DNA of 64,000 nucleotides, from positions 434,001 to 498,000 of the forward strand of contig NZ_FRBR01000001.1 of NCBI RefSeq assembly GCF_900142665.1, read 5' to 3'. Positions 55,997-64,000 of this stretch are shown here, one piece after another. Under the pieces are notes generated by a model. It was not told the DNA's origin. It did not search any database and was given only the letters and a program-made list of their open reading frames with translations. A program made the position numbers and the translations under genes. Numbering within the stretch: the first letter of the stretch is position 1; each line of letters begins with the position of its first letter. This DNA comes from Roseovarius pacificus. Its GTDB lineage: Bacteria > Pseudomonadota > Alphaproteobacteria > Rhodobacterales > Rhodobacteraceae.

Positions 55997-58012
55997 GTGG
56001 ATATCGCCGCTCTGCGCTCTGCCAATCCCGATCACTGGAACAAAGCCACCGCAATCCGCGCGCTGACGCTCGATGCCGTCGCCGCCGCCAATTCCGGCCA
56101 TTCCGGCATGCCCATGGGCATGGCCGATGTCGCCACCGTACTGTTCGAGAAGCACCTGAAATTCGATGCCGCCAATCCCGACTGGCCCGATCGCGACAGG
56201 TTCATCCTGTCCGCCGGGCACGGCTCGATGCTGCTGTACTCGCTGCTGCACCTGACCGGCTATCAGGACATGACGCTCGAGCAGATCAGGAACTTCCGCC
56301 AATGGGGCGCGATCACGGCGGGCCATCCCGAATACGGCCACGCCAAGGGCATCGAAACCACCACCGGCCCGCTCGGTCAGGGGATATCCAACTCGGTCGG
56401 CTTCGCCATGGCCGAGGAAATGCTGCGCGCCCGCTTTGGCCGCAAGCTGGTCGATCACTACACCTATGTCATCGCCGGGGACGGCTGCCTGATGGAGGGC
56501 GTCAGCCAGGAGGCCATCGGCCTCGCCGGACGTCACAGCCTCGGCAAGCTGATCGTCTTCTGGGACAACAACAACATCACCATCGACGGCAAGGTCGACC
56601 TGGCCGACCGCACCGATCAGGTGAAGCGCTTCCGCGCCTCGGGCTGGCAGGTTCTGGAAATCGACGGCCACGACCCGGCCGCGATCGACGAGGCCATCAC
56701 CGCCGCCAAAAAGTCACGCAAGCCCACCATGATCGCCTGTGCCACCCATATCGCGCTTGGCCACGCGGCGCAGGACACCTCCAAGGGTCACGGGGCGCTG
56801 ACCGACGCGGGCCAGCTGGCCGCCGCGAAAGAGGCCTATGGCTGGCCCTACGGCCCGTTCGAAGTGCCCGCCGAGGTGAAATCCGCATGGGAAGCCATCG
56901 GATCGCGCGGCGCAGAGGATCGCAAGGCATGGGAAACCCGCCTCTCCGAGGCCTCCGAGCGCCGGCAAAAGGACTTCGCCCGCATCTTCGCCCGCGACGT
57001 GCCGAAAAACCTGTCGGCCCGCATCAAGGCCCTGAAAAAGCAGATCGCCGAGGAACAACCCAAGGTCGCCACCCGCAAATCCAGCGAAATGGTGCTTGAG
57101 GTCGTCAACCCGATCATGCCCGAAACCGTGGGCGGCTCAGCCGATCTGTCGGGCTCGAACAACACCCAGACCGGCGACATGACGGTGTTCGACGTGGACA
57201 ACCGCAAGGGCCGTTACGTCCACTGGGGCATTCGCGAACACGGCATGGCGGCGGCCATGAACGGCATGGCGCTGCATGGCGGCATCCGCCCCTATGGCGG
57301 CACCTTCATGTGCTTCACCGATTATGCCCGCCCCTCGATGCGCCTTGCTGCGCTGATGCGCATTCCCACCGTGTTCGTCATGACCCATGACAGCATCGGC
57401 CTTGGCGAAGACGGCCCGACCCACCAGCCGGTCGAGCATCTGGCGATCAGCCGCGCCACCCCGAACACCTGTGTGTTCCGCCCCTGCGACACGGTCGAAA
57501 CCGCCGAAGCCTGGGAAATCGCCCTGCGTTCCACCGAAACGCCGTCGGTCCTGTCGCTCACCCGTCAGGGCGTGGCCACCCTGCGCACCGAGCACAGGAA
57601 CAAGAACCTGACCGAACAGGGCGCCTATGTCCTGGCCGATGCCGAGGGCAAGCGTCAGGCGATCCTGATGGCCACCGGCTCCGAGGTCGAAATCGCCATG
57701 AAGGCGCGCGACCTGCTTCAGGCCGAAGGCATCGGCACCCGCGTGGTCTCCATGCCCTGCATGGAACTCTTCGCCGATCAGGACGAGGCCTATCGCAAAC
57801 GCATCCTGCCCGCCGGCCCGGTGCGCGTCGCCGTCGAGGCGGCAGTGCGGCAAGGCTGGGATCGCTGGCTCTGCGGCGAACGTGGCCGCGAGGCCAAAGC
57901 CGGTTTCGTCGGCATGGACAGCTTCGGCGCCTCCGCCCCCGCCGGCACGCTCTACGAAAAATTCGGCATCACGGCCGAGGCCGTGGCCGACAAGGTCAAA
58001 TCCCTGCTCTGA
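55997..58012 (+). CDS. tkt: Transketolase
   Basis: TPP enzyme of the pentose phosphate pathway that moves two-carbon units between sugar phosphates. The 671 aa include [12 protein letters not shown] near the N-terminus, the TPP motif GDGCLMEG...DNNNITIDG (about 155-192), and the pyrimidine domain with the catalytic Glu in [14 protein letters not shown] and the [16 protein letters not shown] segment. The GTG at 55997 follows AAGGA. A strong terminator comes after the stop, and the gene is divergent from zapA. Confidence 0.97.
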   Translation: MDIAALRSANPDHWNKATAIRALTLDAVAAANSGHSGMPMGMADVATVLFEKHLKFDAANPDWPDRDRFILSAGHGSMLLYSLLHLTGYQDMTLEQIRNFRQWGAITAGHPEYGHAKGIETTTGPLGQGISNSVGFAMAEEMLRARFGRKLVDHYTYVIAGDGCLMEGVSQEAIGLAGRHSLGKLIVFWDNNNITIDGKVDLADRTDQVKRFRASGWQVLEIDGHDPAAIDEAITAAKKSRKPTMIACATHIALGHAAQDTSKGHGALTDAGQLAAAKEAYGWPYGPFEVPAEVKSAWEAIGSRGAEDRKAWETRLSEASERRQKDFARIFARDVPKNLSARIKALKKQIAEEQPKVATRKSSEMVLEVVNPIMPETVGGSADLSGSNNTQTGDMTVFDVDNRKGRYVHWGIREHGMAAAMNGMALHGGIRPYGGTFMCFTDYARPSMRLAALMRIPTVFVMTHDSIGLGEDGPTHQPVEHLAISRATPNTCVFRPCDTVETAEAWEIALRSTETPSVLSLTRQGVATLRTEHRNKNLTEQGAYVLADAEGKRQAILMATGSEVEIAMKARDLLQAEGIGTRVVSMPCMELFADQDEAYRKRILPAGPVRVAVEAAVRQGWDRWLCGERGREAKAGFVGMDSFGASAPAGTLYEKFGITAEAVADKVKSLL

Positions 58013-58036
58013 GCACGGCGCACCGATAAACAGCAA

Positions 58037-58065
58037 GCCCGGACGGTCCCCCGTCCGGGCTTTTT
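58037..58065 (+). terminator. tkt terminator
   Basis: 10-bp perfect stem GCCCGGACGG/CCGTCCGGGC, TCCC loop, then TTTTT, 25 nt after the tkt stop. Confidence 0.95.
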
Positions 58066-58336
58066 CGTTCGCTCCACGGCACGAGAACGTGCCGCTATGC
58101 CAACGATATCGCCAATCATGCAAGCCGCGCATCGCCTTCGGCGCTGTTTCGCGCACGGGAAGACCTCTCCGGTTCAATTCAAACAATAGCCGGAGGTGGT
58201 GCCGACGGCTGATTTGCCGGACAAACCGAACTTTCGCTGCGGGGTTGCGCCAATATCTGCTTTTCTGAGATACTCATTCATGCAATGTGATCACCATCGG
58301 GCCTGAAAGCCCGGGAACACCGGAGTCACATCTGAT
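58066..58336. other. Spacer before the SDR-like gene
   Basis: No gene seen. It contains a perfect hairpin CGGCACG-AGAA-CGTGCCG at 58077-58094 and a GGGC/GCCC hairpin near 58299-58312. Base composition is lower in G+C than tkt, marking the border of an AT-richer stretch. Confidence 0.4.
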
Positions 58337-59071
58337 ATGCCCTCTTGTCTCATTATCGGTGTCGGCAGCGGTCTGTCACACGCCATCGCAAGCCGCTTTG
58401 GGCAAGAGGGATATAACATCGGATTGGTTGCGCGGCGATCCACCGTCATAGAGCCGTTGAGCGCCACGTTAAATGGGCTTGGGGTTCAATCGGCCTGGGC
58501 TCTCGCCGACGCAGGCGATGAGGCAAGTCTGCTCGATGCGATCAACTCCATCGAAGACCAACTCGGTCCAACTGACGTGCTTATTTACAATGCCTCTGTC
58601 ATGCGTCCCGCTTCCCCATCCGACCTTACAACCGACGCGTTGCGCCGCGAGATGGAGGTCAACGTTGTAGGCGCTTTCGCCGCGAGCCGCGCAGTGGCGC
58701 CCGCCATGCTTCACAAGGGATCCGGTGCAATTCTCTTCACCGGTGGTGGGCTCGCGTTGGAGCCCTACCCGGAATGGGCATCTCTGGCAGCAGGAAAAGC
58801 GGCGTTGCGCAGTCTCGCGTTCTCGCTATTCAAGGACCTTTCGCCCAAAGGGGTACATGTATCGGTAATCGCGGTGTGCGGGATCGTAGAACCCGGCGGC
58901 CCGTTTGATCCGGACAAAATCGCCCAGGAATACTGGCGACTTGCCAGCGAACCGAACGGGCTCGAAGATCGAGAGCTGATCTTTCAACCTCAGGGCACCG
59001 ACCCACACTACAATGACCCTGAACGAGTGCATGAAGCGACAACCATCGTGCCGGCGCATGTTCAGGACTAG
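58337..59071 (+). CDS. SDR-fold protein lacking the catalytic Ser and Tyr
   Basis: 244 aa with a Rossmann start (GVGSGLSHAIA, residues 8-18) and NASV (N85), typical of short-chain dehydrogenases. The catalytic S-Y-K set is incomplete: where YxxxK is expected the sequence is LAAGK (L150, K154), and the serine position reads GGG (136-138). It may bind a nucleotide without normal oxidoreductase activity, or use other residues. Its base composition is lower in G+C than its neighbours, hinting at transfer. No GGAGG is close; the start is taken from the family N-terminus. Confidence 0.75.
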   Translation: MPSCLIIGVGSGLSHAIASRFGQEGYNIGLVARRSTVIEPLSATLNGLGVQSAWALADAGDEASLLDAINSIEDQLGPTDVLIYNASVMRPASPSDLTTDALRREMEVNVVGAFAASRAVAPAMLHKGSGAILFTGGGLALEPYPEWASLAAGKAALRSLAFSLFKDLSPKGVHVSVIAVCGIVEPGGPFDPDKIAQEYWRLASEPNGLEDRELIFQPQGTDPHYNDPERVHEATTIVPAHVQD

Positions 59072-59371
59072 TGACCGCGCAGTTACGGGACAATTTCAAA
59101 ATAGAAATACAACGTGGCGAGCGCCCCAAAGCGGCCTGCCATGCTTCCCACAGCATCCGTTACTCCGGGCTCAATCCAGACATCTGCCCTTAATCCCGCC
59201 AACATATCACCACGCGCCCCATCGCCCGGCCTCACCCCGTAATCCATCCATTTCACCTCGCTCGTTCACGGCCGTCACACCTCGCACCGACACCCCGGTT
59301 ATGACGCAAATTGATTAACCGGGCGTTACCCCGATGCGCGCCGGTCTCGGCATGGCCCATGACCCGCCCGG
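59072..59371. other. Gene-free spacer
   Basis: About 300 bp between the SDR-like gene and the 88-bp repeat. Proline- and serine-rich translations without a ribosome site occur on the plus strand but look like chance. Nothing else was recognised. Confidence 0.4.
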
Positions 59372-59459
59372 TTTGCGCCCCTCATGGACGCAAATTTCTC
59401 CGCAGCCCCCGATTTTCGTACAAAACCCGCGTACACTTCGTACAAAACGTACGAAACGC
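59372..59459 (-). repeat. 88-bp structured repeat, copy 2 (after DUF808 gene)
   Basis: 80 of 88 positions match 39574-39661. The hairpin here is TTCGTAC-AAAAC-GTACGAA (7-bp stem), with the TTGCG/CGCAA arms also kept. It lies 10 nt beyond the stop of the DUF808 gene, in the same orientation relative to that gene as copy 1 is to murI. Confidence 0.88.
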
Positions 59460-59469
59460 CGCGCCAATC

Positions 59470-60429
59470 TCAGGCGGGCATCAGGCGGGTCCAGACGGGT
59501 TTGACGATCTTCACCCCGACGGGGATCAGGATCACCCCGAGGATCAGCCCGAACACCCCGTCCAGCCCCGCCGTGACCAGCCATTCCACCGCCCCGCGCC
59601 ATTCGCCCGCGCCGTCTGCGGCGGCCACGGCCACATGGTGAATCCCGTCATAGGGCGCGGACCACCCCATCTGGTCCAGCCCGTGCAGGATGATCGACCC
59701 GCCCACCCACAGCATCGCCGCGGTGCCCACAATCATCAACAATTTCATGAAGGTAGGCATGGCATGCACGATCCCGCGCCCGATGGCCCGGGTCACGCCC
59801 AGACGTCCCCGCTCGGCCATGAACAGCCCGACATCGTCGGCCTTCACAATCAGCCCCACCGCACCATACACCAGCGCGGTGATGCCCACCGCCACCAGCG
59901 CCAGAGTCGCCGCTTCCATCCAGAAATTGCTCTCCGGGATCGCCGCCAGGGCTATCGTCATGATTTCAGCCGATAAAATGAAGTCCGTCTTGATCGCCCC
60001 GGCCACCTTGGTCTCTTCCAGATGGGTCGCGTCCACCTCCGCATGGCTCCCGTCCGGCCCCCCATGCCCTTTGCCGAATCCCAGGGCATGCGCGATCTTC
60101 TCCGCCCCCTCGAAACACAGATACGCGCCCCCCAGCATCAACAGTGGCGGAATCAGCCAGGGCGCAAAAGCCGACAAGGCCAGCCCGGCAGGTAACAGGA
60201 ACACCAGCTTGTTGATCAGCGACCCGCGCGCAATGCGCCACACGATCGGCAATTCCCGTGCAGGCGCAAAGCCTTGCATGTATTTCGGGGTCACCGCGGC
60301 ATCGTCGATCACCGCCCCCGCCGCCTTGGACCCGGCCTTGGCCGCCTGCCCGGCAACATCGTCGATCGAGGCGGCCGCCACCTTGGCCAGCCCCGCCACA
60401 TCGTCCAGAAGCGCCATCAACCCGCTCAT
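59470..60429 (-). CDS. DUF808 family membrane protein
   Basis: 319 aa with about five hydrophobic segments (for example LVFLLPAGLALSAFAPWLIPPLLMLGGAYLCF and IMTIALAAIP), matching the DUF808/YedI inner-membrane family of unknown function. The soluble N-terminus starts MSGLMALLDDVAGLAK, which is typical. The 88-bp repeat lies directly after its 3' end. It is divergent from the first gap gene, with 186 bp between. Confidence 0.9.
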   Translation of the reverse strand: MSGLMALLDDVAGLAKVAAASIDDVAGQAAKAGSKAAGAVIDDAAVTPKYMQGFAPARELPIVWRIARGSLINKLVFLLPAGLALSAFAPWLIPPLLMLGGAYLCFEGAEKIAHALGFGKGHGGPDGSHAEVDATHLEETKVAGAIKTDFILSAEIMTIALAAIPESNFWMEAATLALVAVGITALVYGAVGLIVKADDVGLFMAERGRLGVTRAIGRGIVHAMPTFMKLLMIVGTAAMLWVGGSIILHGLDQMGWSAPYDGIHHVAVAAADGAGEWRGAVEWLVTAGLDGVFGLILGVILIPVGVKIVKPVWTRLMPA

Positions 60430-60466
60430 ACTCGTCCCTTTCCTTGTCCCACACCTCTAAGTTCTT

Positions 60467-60522
60467 CGTTAGCGCCACCATGTCAAGCCCCGACGGGTTT
60501 GCGATAACAGTTATCGCTAACA
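60467..60522. promoter_or_regulatory. Operator cluster upstream of the first gap gene
   Basis: Two sites related to TGTTAGCGCTAACA: one at 60467-60480 (CGTTAGCGCCACCA) and one at 60509-60522 (AGTTATCGCTAACA, 12/14). The second overlaps a perfect 17-bp palindrome GCGATAAC-A-GTTATCGC (60501-60517). The form is typical of LacI-family operators. Confidence 0.6.
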
Positions 60523-60615
60523 TGTTGGAAAACCGCCGAAAACGCCGTTTTTCACCTTTCAGCCAAACCTTCCCCCGTCTATATCGCGGGCAACCCGAAC
60601 CCGCAGGAGATACGC

Positions 60616-61617
60616 ATGACCATCACCGTCGGCATCAATGGTTTCGGCCGCATCGGCCGCTGCACCCTCGCCCATATCGCCGCCAGCACCCGCAACGATA
60701 TCAAGGTGGTCAAGGTCAACGCCACCGGCCCGCTCGACACGGCTGCGCATCTCATCAAGTACGACAGCGTCCATGGCCGCTTTCCCAACGAGGTCACTCT
60801 TGGCGACGGCACGATGGATCTGGGCCGTGGTCCGATGCAGATGTATTCCACCTACGACATGGACGAGCTGGACTGGTCCGGCGTCGACGTGGTTCTGGAA
60901 TGCACCGGCAAGTTCAACGACGGCGAAAAGGCCAAAAAACACCTCGAGCGCGGCGCAGGCAAGGTTCTGCTCTCGGCTCCGGGCAAGAACGTGGATCGCA
61001 CCGTGGTCTACGGCGTCAACCACGAAGACCTGCAAGCCGGTGAGCGCATGATCTCGAACGGCTCCTGCACTACCAACTGCCTGGCCCCGCTGGCCAAGGT
61101 GCTGCACGAGGCGATCGGCATCGACTCCGGCATCATGACCACGATCCATGCCTACACCGGCGACCAGCCGACGCTGGACCGCCGCCACAAAGATCTGTAC
61201 CGCGCCCGCGCCGCGGCGATGTCGATGATCCCCACCTCCACCGGTGCCGCCAAGGCACTGGGCGAGGTGCTGCCCGACCTCAAGGGCAAGCTCGACGGCT
61301 CGGCCATCCGCGTGCCCACCCCGAATGTCTCGGCGGTGGACCTGACCTTCATCGCGCAGAAAGACGTAACCGAGGCCGACGTGAACGAAGTCGTCGCCGA
61401 AGCCGCCGCAGGCCGCATGAAAGGCGTTCTGGGCTATGAGCCCGAGCCGCTGGTCAGCATCGACTTCAACCACACCGAAGAAAGCTCGATCTTCGCGCCC
61501 GACCAGACCAAGGTCACCGGCGGGCGTCTGGTGCGCGTGCTGGCATGGTACGACAACGAATGGGGCTTTTCCTGCCGCATGGCCGACGTGGCCGTGGCCA
61601 TGGGCAAGCTGTCCTGA
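60616..61617 (+). CDS. gap: Glyceraldehyde-3-phosphate dehydrogenase, GapB-like
   Basis: 333 aa. Rossmann start INGFGRIGR (residues 7-15), catalytic C151 in SCTTNC and the C-terminal WYDNEWGFS. At the position that selects NAD (Asp in glycolytic enzymes) this protein has A36 (VNATG), and the HKD segment has R in place of the usual P. Both changes are known from NADP-using GapB enzymes, so a gluconeogenic, NADP-linked or dual role is inferred. CAGGAG lies before the ATG. The upstream operators are shared in type with the second gap gene. Confidence 0.95.
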   Translation: MTITVGINGFGRIGRCTLAHIAASTRNDIKVVKVNATGPLDTAAHLIKYDSVHGRFPNEVTLGDGTMDLGRGPMQMYSTYDMDELDWSGVDVVLECTGKFNDGEKAKKHLERGAGKVLLSAPGKNVDRTVVYGVNHEDLQAGERMISNGSCTTNCLAPLAKVLHEAIGIDSGIMTTIHAYTGDQPTLDRRHKDLYRARAAAMSMIPTSTGAAKALGEVLPDLKGKLDGSAIRVPTPNVSAVDLTFIAQKDVTEADVNEVVAEAAAGRMKGVLGYEPEPLVSIDFNHTEESSIFAPDQTKVTGGRLVRVLAWYDNEWGFSCRMADVAVAMGKLS

Positions 61618-61645
61618 GGCACGAACTTCCCCAAGGCAATCGAAA

Positions 61646-61672
61646 CCCCGGCGCACCCGCGCCGGGGTTTTT
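61646..61672 (+). terminator. Terminator after the first gap gene
   Basis: 9-bp perfect stem CCCCGGCGC/GCGCCGGGG, 4-nt loop, then TTTTT, 29 nt after the stop codon. Confidence 0.93.
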
Positions 61673-61831
61673 CATTTGCGATACGCGAAAATACGCCATC
61701 AACCCCGGTTATACGCGCCACGAATGAACCCCAGATCAATGGCCAGAGTCTCGCTCCTGCCCCATTCCTTTCCTCATCGCAGGCTACTCCCGGCCCGTGA
61801 CCAACCACATGACTCAGGAAAGGACTCCACC

Positions 61832-62242
61832 ATGACACGCATTATCGCACTGGCCCTTGCCATCACCGCGGGCACCATGGCCCAGGCCTCGGACAATTAC
61901 ATCAAAATCGACCCGGCCAAGATCCAGCAGATCGAGACGCTCCTCACCGAACAAGGCTACGATGTGCGCAAGATCGAAATGGATGACGGCCTGTACGAGG
62001 CCGACGCCCTCAAGGACGGGGCCCGCTACGAATTCAATCTGCTTCGGGACCTGTCTGTCATGGAGACCGAACTTGCCAAAGCCGAACAGATCAGGACTCT
62101 CCTGACCGAACAGGGCTATGACTTGCAAAAGGTCGAAATGGACGACGGCAGATACGAAGCCTACGCCCTCAAAGACGGGGTCCGTTACGAGATCGACCTC
62201 AGCCGGGACCTGACTGTCGTGAAAACCGAAATCGACGACTGA
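61832..62242 (+). CDS. Exported PepSY-like protein made of two repeats
   Basis: 136 aa with a signal peptide (residues 1-19, cut near AQA-S) and two about 50-residue units. Each has the pattern LLTEQGYD, a K-x-EMDDG-Y-EA-ALKDG core, then R-YE and RDL. The pattern matches PepSY-type domains, which in known cases bind or inhibit proteins in the cell envelope. The two units are clearly a tandem duplication. AAGGA precedes the ATG. It lies between two gap genes but after a terminator, so it has its own promoter. Confidence 0.75.
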   Translation: MTRIIALALAITAGTMAQASDNYIKIDPAKIQQIETLLTEQGYDVRKIEMDDGLYEADALKDGARYEFNLLRDLSVMETELAKAEQIRTLLTEQGYDLQKVEMDDGRYEAYALKDGVRYEIDLSRDLTVVKTEIDD

Positions 62243-62424
62243 CGTTATCGGGGCCGGCCTGTCCGGCCTCAACCGTCTCGGGTAAAGGACAATCCGGGGG
62301 GGCGAAAACAGAGTCCGTTTCACCGGTTGCTGACAATCGGGTTTATCGCCAATGCCATTTTTGAGCGACGACAACCGCAACCTGCGTGACTTGGGCGGCG
62401 TGCTCTGGCATCTAGGACGCAAGA

Positions 62425-62592
62425 ATGACCGCAAAGGACAGCCGCACCATGACGAACGCCACCTCTATCGGCCTTGGCCTCCTGATCGTGGCGGGGCTGA
62501 CCGTGGACGCGACGATGTATGACTGGTCCGGCACGCTGTTTCTGGCCCGCAAGCTGGCCGACCTGATTGAATGGCTGGCGTTCTGGCGCTGA
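62425..62592 (+). CDS. 55-aa membrane peptide upstream of the second gap gene
   Basis: Short gene with AGGA 6 nt before the ATG at 62425; a second in-frame ATG at 62449 is possible. The peptide has one hydrophobic segment (SIGLGLLIVAGLTVDATMY) and a C-terminal part LFLARKLADLIEWLAFWR. The ending resembles small membrane peptides that I recall beside gap genes in related bacteria (recollection, not checked). Function unknown. Confidence 0.6.
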   Translation: MTAKDSRTMTNATSIGLGLLIVAGLTVDATMYDWSGTLFLARKLADLIEWLAFWR

Positions 62593-62663
62593 TTGCGCCA
62601 CCTGTCCGACGCTTCTGTTGACGCATGCCCCGCTTTCCTCCTATACACGCGCCATATGATTCA

Positions 62664-62677
62664 TGTTAGCGCTAACA
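62664..62677. promoter_or_regulatory. Perfect LacI-type operator before the second gap gene
   Basis: TGTTAGCGCTAACA, a 14-bp perfect palindrome with the central CG step typical of LacI-family sites. It ends 23 nt before the gap ATG, so a bound repressor would block initiation or early elongation. Confidence 0.8.
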
Positions 62678-62700
62678 GGAATATTAAAGGGAGGGTCACC

Positions 62701-63753
62701 ATGCCGATCAGACTGGCCATCAACGGATTTGGACGGATCGGGCGCAACGTTCTGCGCGCCATTGTGGAATCGGGACGCACCGACATAGAGGTGATCGCGA
62801 TCAACGATCTGGCCCCGGTCGAAACCAACGCCCATCTTCTGGAATTTGACAGCGTACACGGTCGCTTTCCCGCGACGATCACGACCACCCCGGACAGTAT
62901 CGACGTGGGGCGTGGCCCGATCCGGGTGACCGCCCTGCGCGATCCGGCCACCCTGCCCTGGGGCGACGTGGATATTGCGCTGGAATGCACCGGCATCTTC
63001 ACCGACCGCGACAGCGCCGCCGCACATCTGGAAAACGGGTCCAGCCGGGTTCTGGTATCCGCCCCCTCCAAGGACGCGGATCGCACGGTGGTCTATGGCG
63101 TCAATCACGACACGCTGACCAGCAACGACCTGATCGTCTCCAACGCCTCCTGCACCACCAACTGCCTCGCCCCGGTGGCCAAGGCCCTGCATGACGCCAT
63201 CGGCATCACGCGCGGCTTCATGACCACGGTTCACAGCTACACGGGCGATCAGCCAACGATGGATACCGCGCACAAGGATCTCTATCGCGCCCGCGCGGCT
63301 GCCCTCAACATGATCCCCACCTCCACCGGTGCGGCGCGCGCTGTGGGGCTGGTGCTGCCCGAACTGGCAGGCAGGCTGGACGGCACCGCCATTCGGGTGC
63401 CCACCCCCAATGTCAGCGCCGTGGACCTGACCTTCGAGGCCGCGCGCGAAACGAGCACCGAGGAAATCAACGCCGTCATCACCCAGGCCGCCGCCGGGCC
63501 GCTGGCCGGCGTGCTGGACCTGACGGGCCGCGAGCTGGTGTCGTCGGATTTCAACCACAACCCGGCCAGTTCGGTCTTTGCCACCGATCAGACCCGCGTG
63601 ATGGACGGCACCATGTGCCGCGTTCTCAGCTGGTATGACAACGAATGGGGCTTTTCCAACCGCATGGCCGACACCGCCGCCGTTATGGGCGCGCTACTGG
63701 CCAATGGCGGATCGGGCGGCGCCAAAACCACACGCGCCCCGGAATACGCCTGA
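62701..63753 (+). CDS. gap: Glyceraldehyde-3-phosphate dehydrogenase, NAD type
   Basis: 350 aa, slightly longer than usual because of a C-terminal tail (NGGSGGAKTTRAPEYA). INGFGRIGR at residues 8-16, D36 in AINDL (the NAD-selecting aspartate), catalytic C151 in SCTTNC and WYDNEWGFS. D36 suggests NAD-linked glycolytic use, in contrast to the paralogue 2 kb upstream. AAAGGGAGG lies before the ATG. A perfect operator lies directly upstream. Confidence 0.95.
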   Translation: MPIRLAINGFGRIGRNVLRAIVESGRTDIEVIAINDLAPVETNAHLLEFDSVHGRFPATITTTPDSIDVGRGPIRVTALRDPATLPWGDVDIALECTGIFTDRDSAAAHLENGSSRVLVSAPSKDADRTVVYGVNHDTLTSNDLIVSNASCTTNCLAPVAKALHDAIGITRGFMTTVHSYTGDQPTMDTAHKDLYRARAAALNMIPTSTGAARAVGLVLPELAGRLDGTAIRVPTPNVSAVDLTFEAARETSTEEINAVITQAAAGPLAGVLDLTGRELVSSDFNHNPASSVFATDQTRVMDGTMCRVLSWYDNEWGFSNRMADTAAVMGALLANGGSGGAKTTRAPEYA

Positions 63754-63795
63754 TCCGGCGCAGGACGGGCGGCACAGGCCGCCCAACCGCTTCGG

Positions 63796-64000
63796 TTACC
63801 TGAATTTCGCCATCAACTGCGTTTGCACGGCGGGGGTCACGAACTTGCTGGAATCGCCTCCCAGACGGGCGATTTCCTTGACCAGCTTGCTGGCAATCGC
63901 CTGGTGACTGGCATCGGCCATCAGGAACACCGTCTCGACGGAACTGTCCAGCGTCCGGTTCATCCCGACCATCTGGAATTCGTATTCGAAATCCGCCACC
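63796..64000 (-). CDS. coaD: Phosphopantetheine adenylyltransferase (N-terminal part beyond window)
   Basis: Penultimate step of coenzyme A synthesis. Only the C-terminal about 67 residues are visible: DFEYEFQMVGMNR, VETVFLMADASHQAIAS and KEIARLGGDSSKFV, which match the C-terminal half of CoaD (about 160 aa in full). It is convergent with the second gap gene. Confidence 0.9.
   Translation of the reverse strand, partial: VADFEYEFQMVGMNRTLDSSVETVFLMADASHQAIASKLVKEIARLGGDSSKFVTPAVQTQLMAKFR

Noticed and set aside
1..64000. CRISPR arrays, insertion sequences, rRNA genes
   Set aside because: No evenly spaced short repeats, transposase-like proteins or rRNA-like stretches were found in the window.

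Overview
This 64 kb window looks like core chromosome of an alphaproteobacterium of the order Rhodobacterales (Roseobacter-type). The support is a high G+C content, the gene content and order (trpGDC-moaC-moeA-lexA-comEC-gltX-gltA), a LexA box built as a direct repeat (GAAC-N7-GAAC), a B12-dependent NrdJ, a TAXI-type TRAP transporter, and a holin/endolysin pair of the gene-transfer-agent type. No replication, phage-structural, transposase or CRISPR genes are visible. Both window edges cut genes: an iron-containing alcohol dehydrogenase on the left and coaD on the right.

Layout. 1-6.3 kb: Fe-ADH (partial), a small zinc metallopeptidase (ImmA/IrrE type) wedged between two copies of the nrdJ 3' end, nrdJ with an NrdR-type control region, and a DnaA-box cluster. 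6.3-8.1 kb: tRNA-Pro, DUF192 protein, double cold-shock protein, pdxH. 8.3-13.4 kb (+): fabI, LysE-type exporter, gpt, aminotransferase, PpiD-like foldase. 13.4-22.8 kb: tryptophan genes trpE and trpGDC separated by a rhodanese protein, a pseudouridine synthase and an antisense COG2861 protein, then moaC, moeA and a self-regulated lexA. 22.8-27.7 kb: comEC (-), gltX, gltA. 27.8-30.5 kb: two RTX-repeat proteins with N-terminal membrane segments. 30.5-36.7 kb (-): enoyl-CoA hydratase, ccmH, ccmF, a GTA-type holin and GH108 endolysin, ccmE, argC.

36.7-39.7 kb: an M20 deacylase bounded by two copies of the argC start region, then an AT-richer stretch with a small membrane protein and a nuclease. 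39.7-46.2 kb: murI, acyltransferase, a fused indolepyruvate:ferredoxin oxidoreductase with a divergent LysR regulator, and a strong small-RNA candidate. 46.2-52 kb: an M24 peptidase/PLP lyase pair, purL, and bolA with a monothiol glutaredoxin. 52-58 kb: TRAP permease and binding protein, a coiled-coil protein, zapA, tkt. 58.3-59.5 kb: an SDR-like protein lacking catalytic residues. 59.5-64 kb: a DUF808 protein, two GAPDH genes that share a palindromic operator, a PepSY-like repeat protein, a conserved-looking 55-aa membrane peptide, and coaD.

The points most worth following are: two independent cargo genes (immA-like at nrdJ, M20 deacylase at argC), each flanked by direct duplications of the neighbouring host gene end; an 88-bp structured repeat found at two core/accessory borders 20 kb apart; a GTA lysis cassette inside the cytochrome c maturation cluster; a 78-nt promoter-to-terminator sRNA candidate; and two GAPDH paralogues that differ at the cofactor-selecting residue but share a regulator site.
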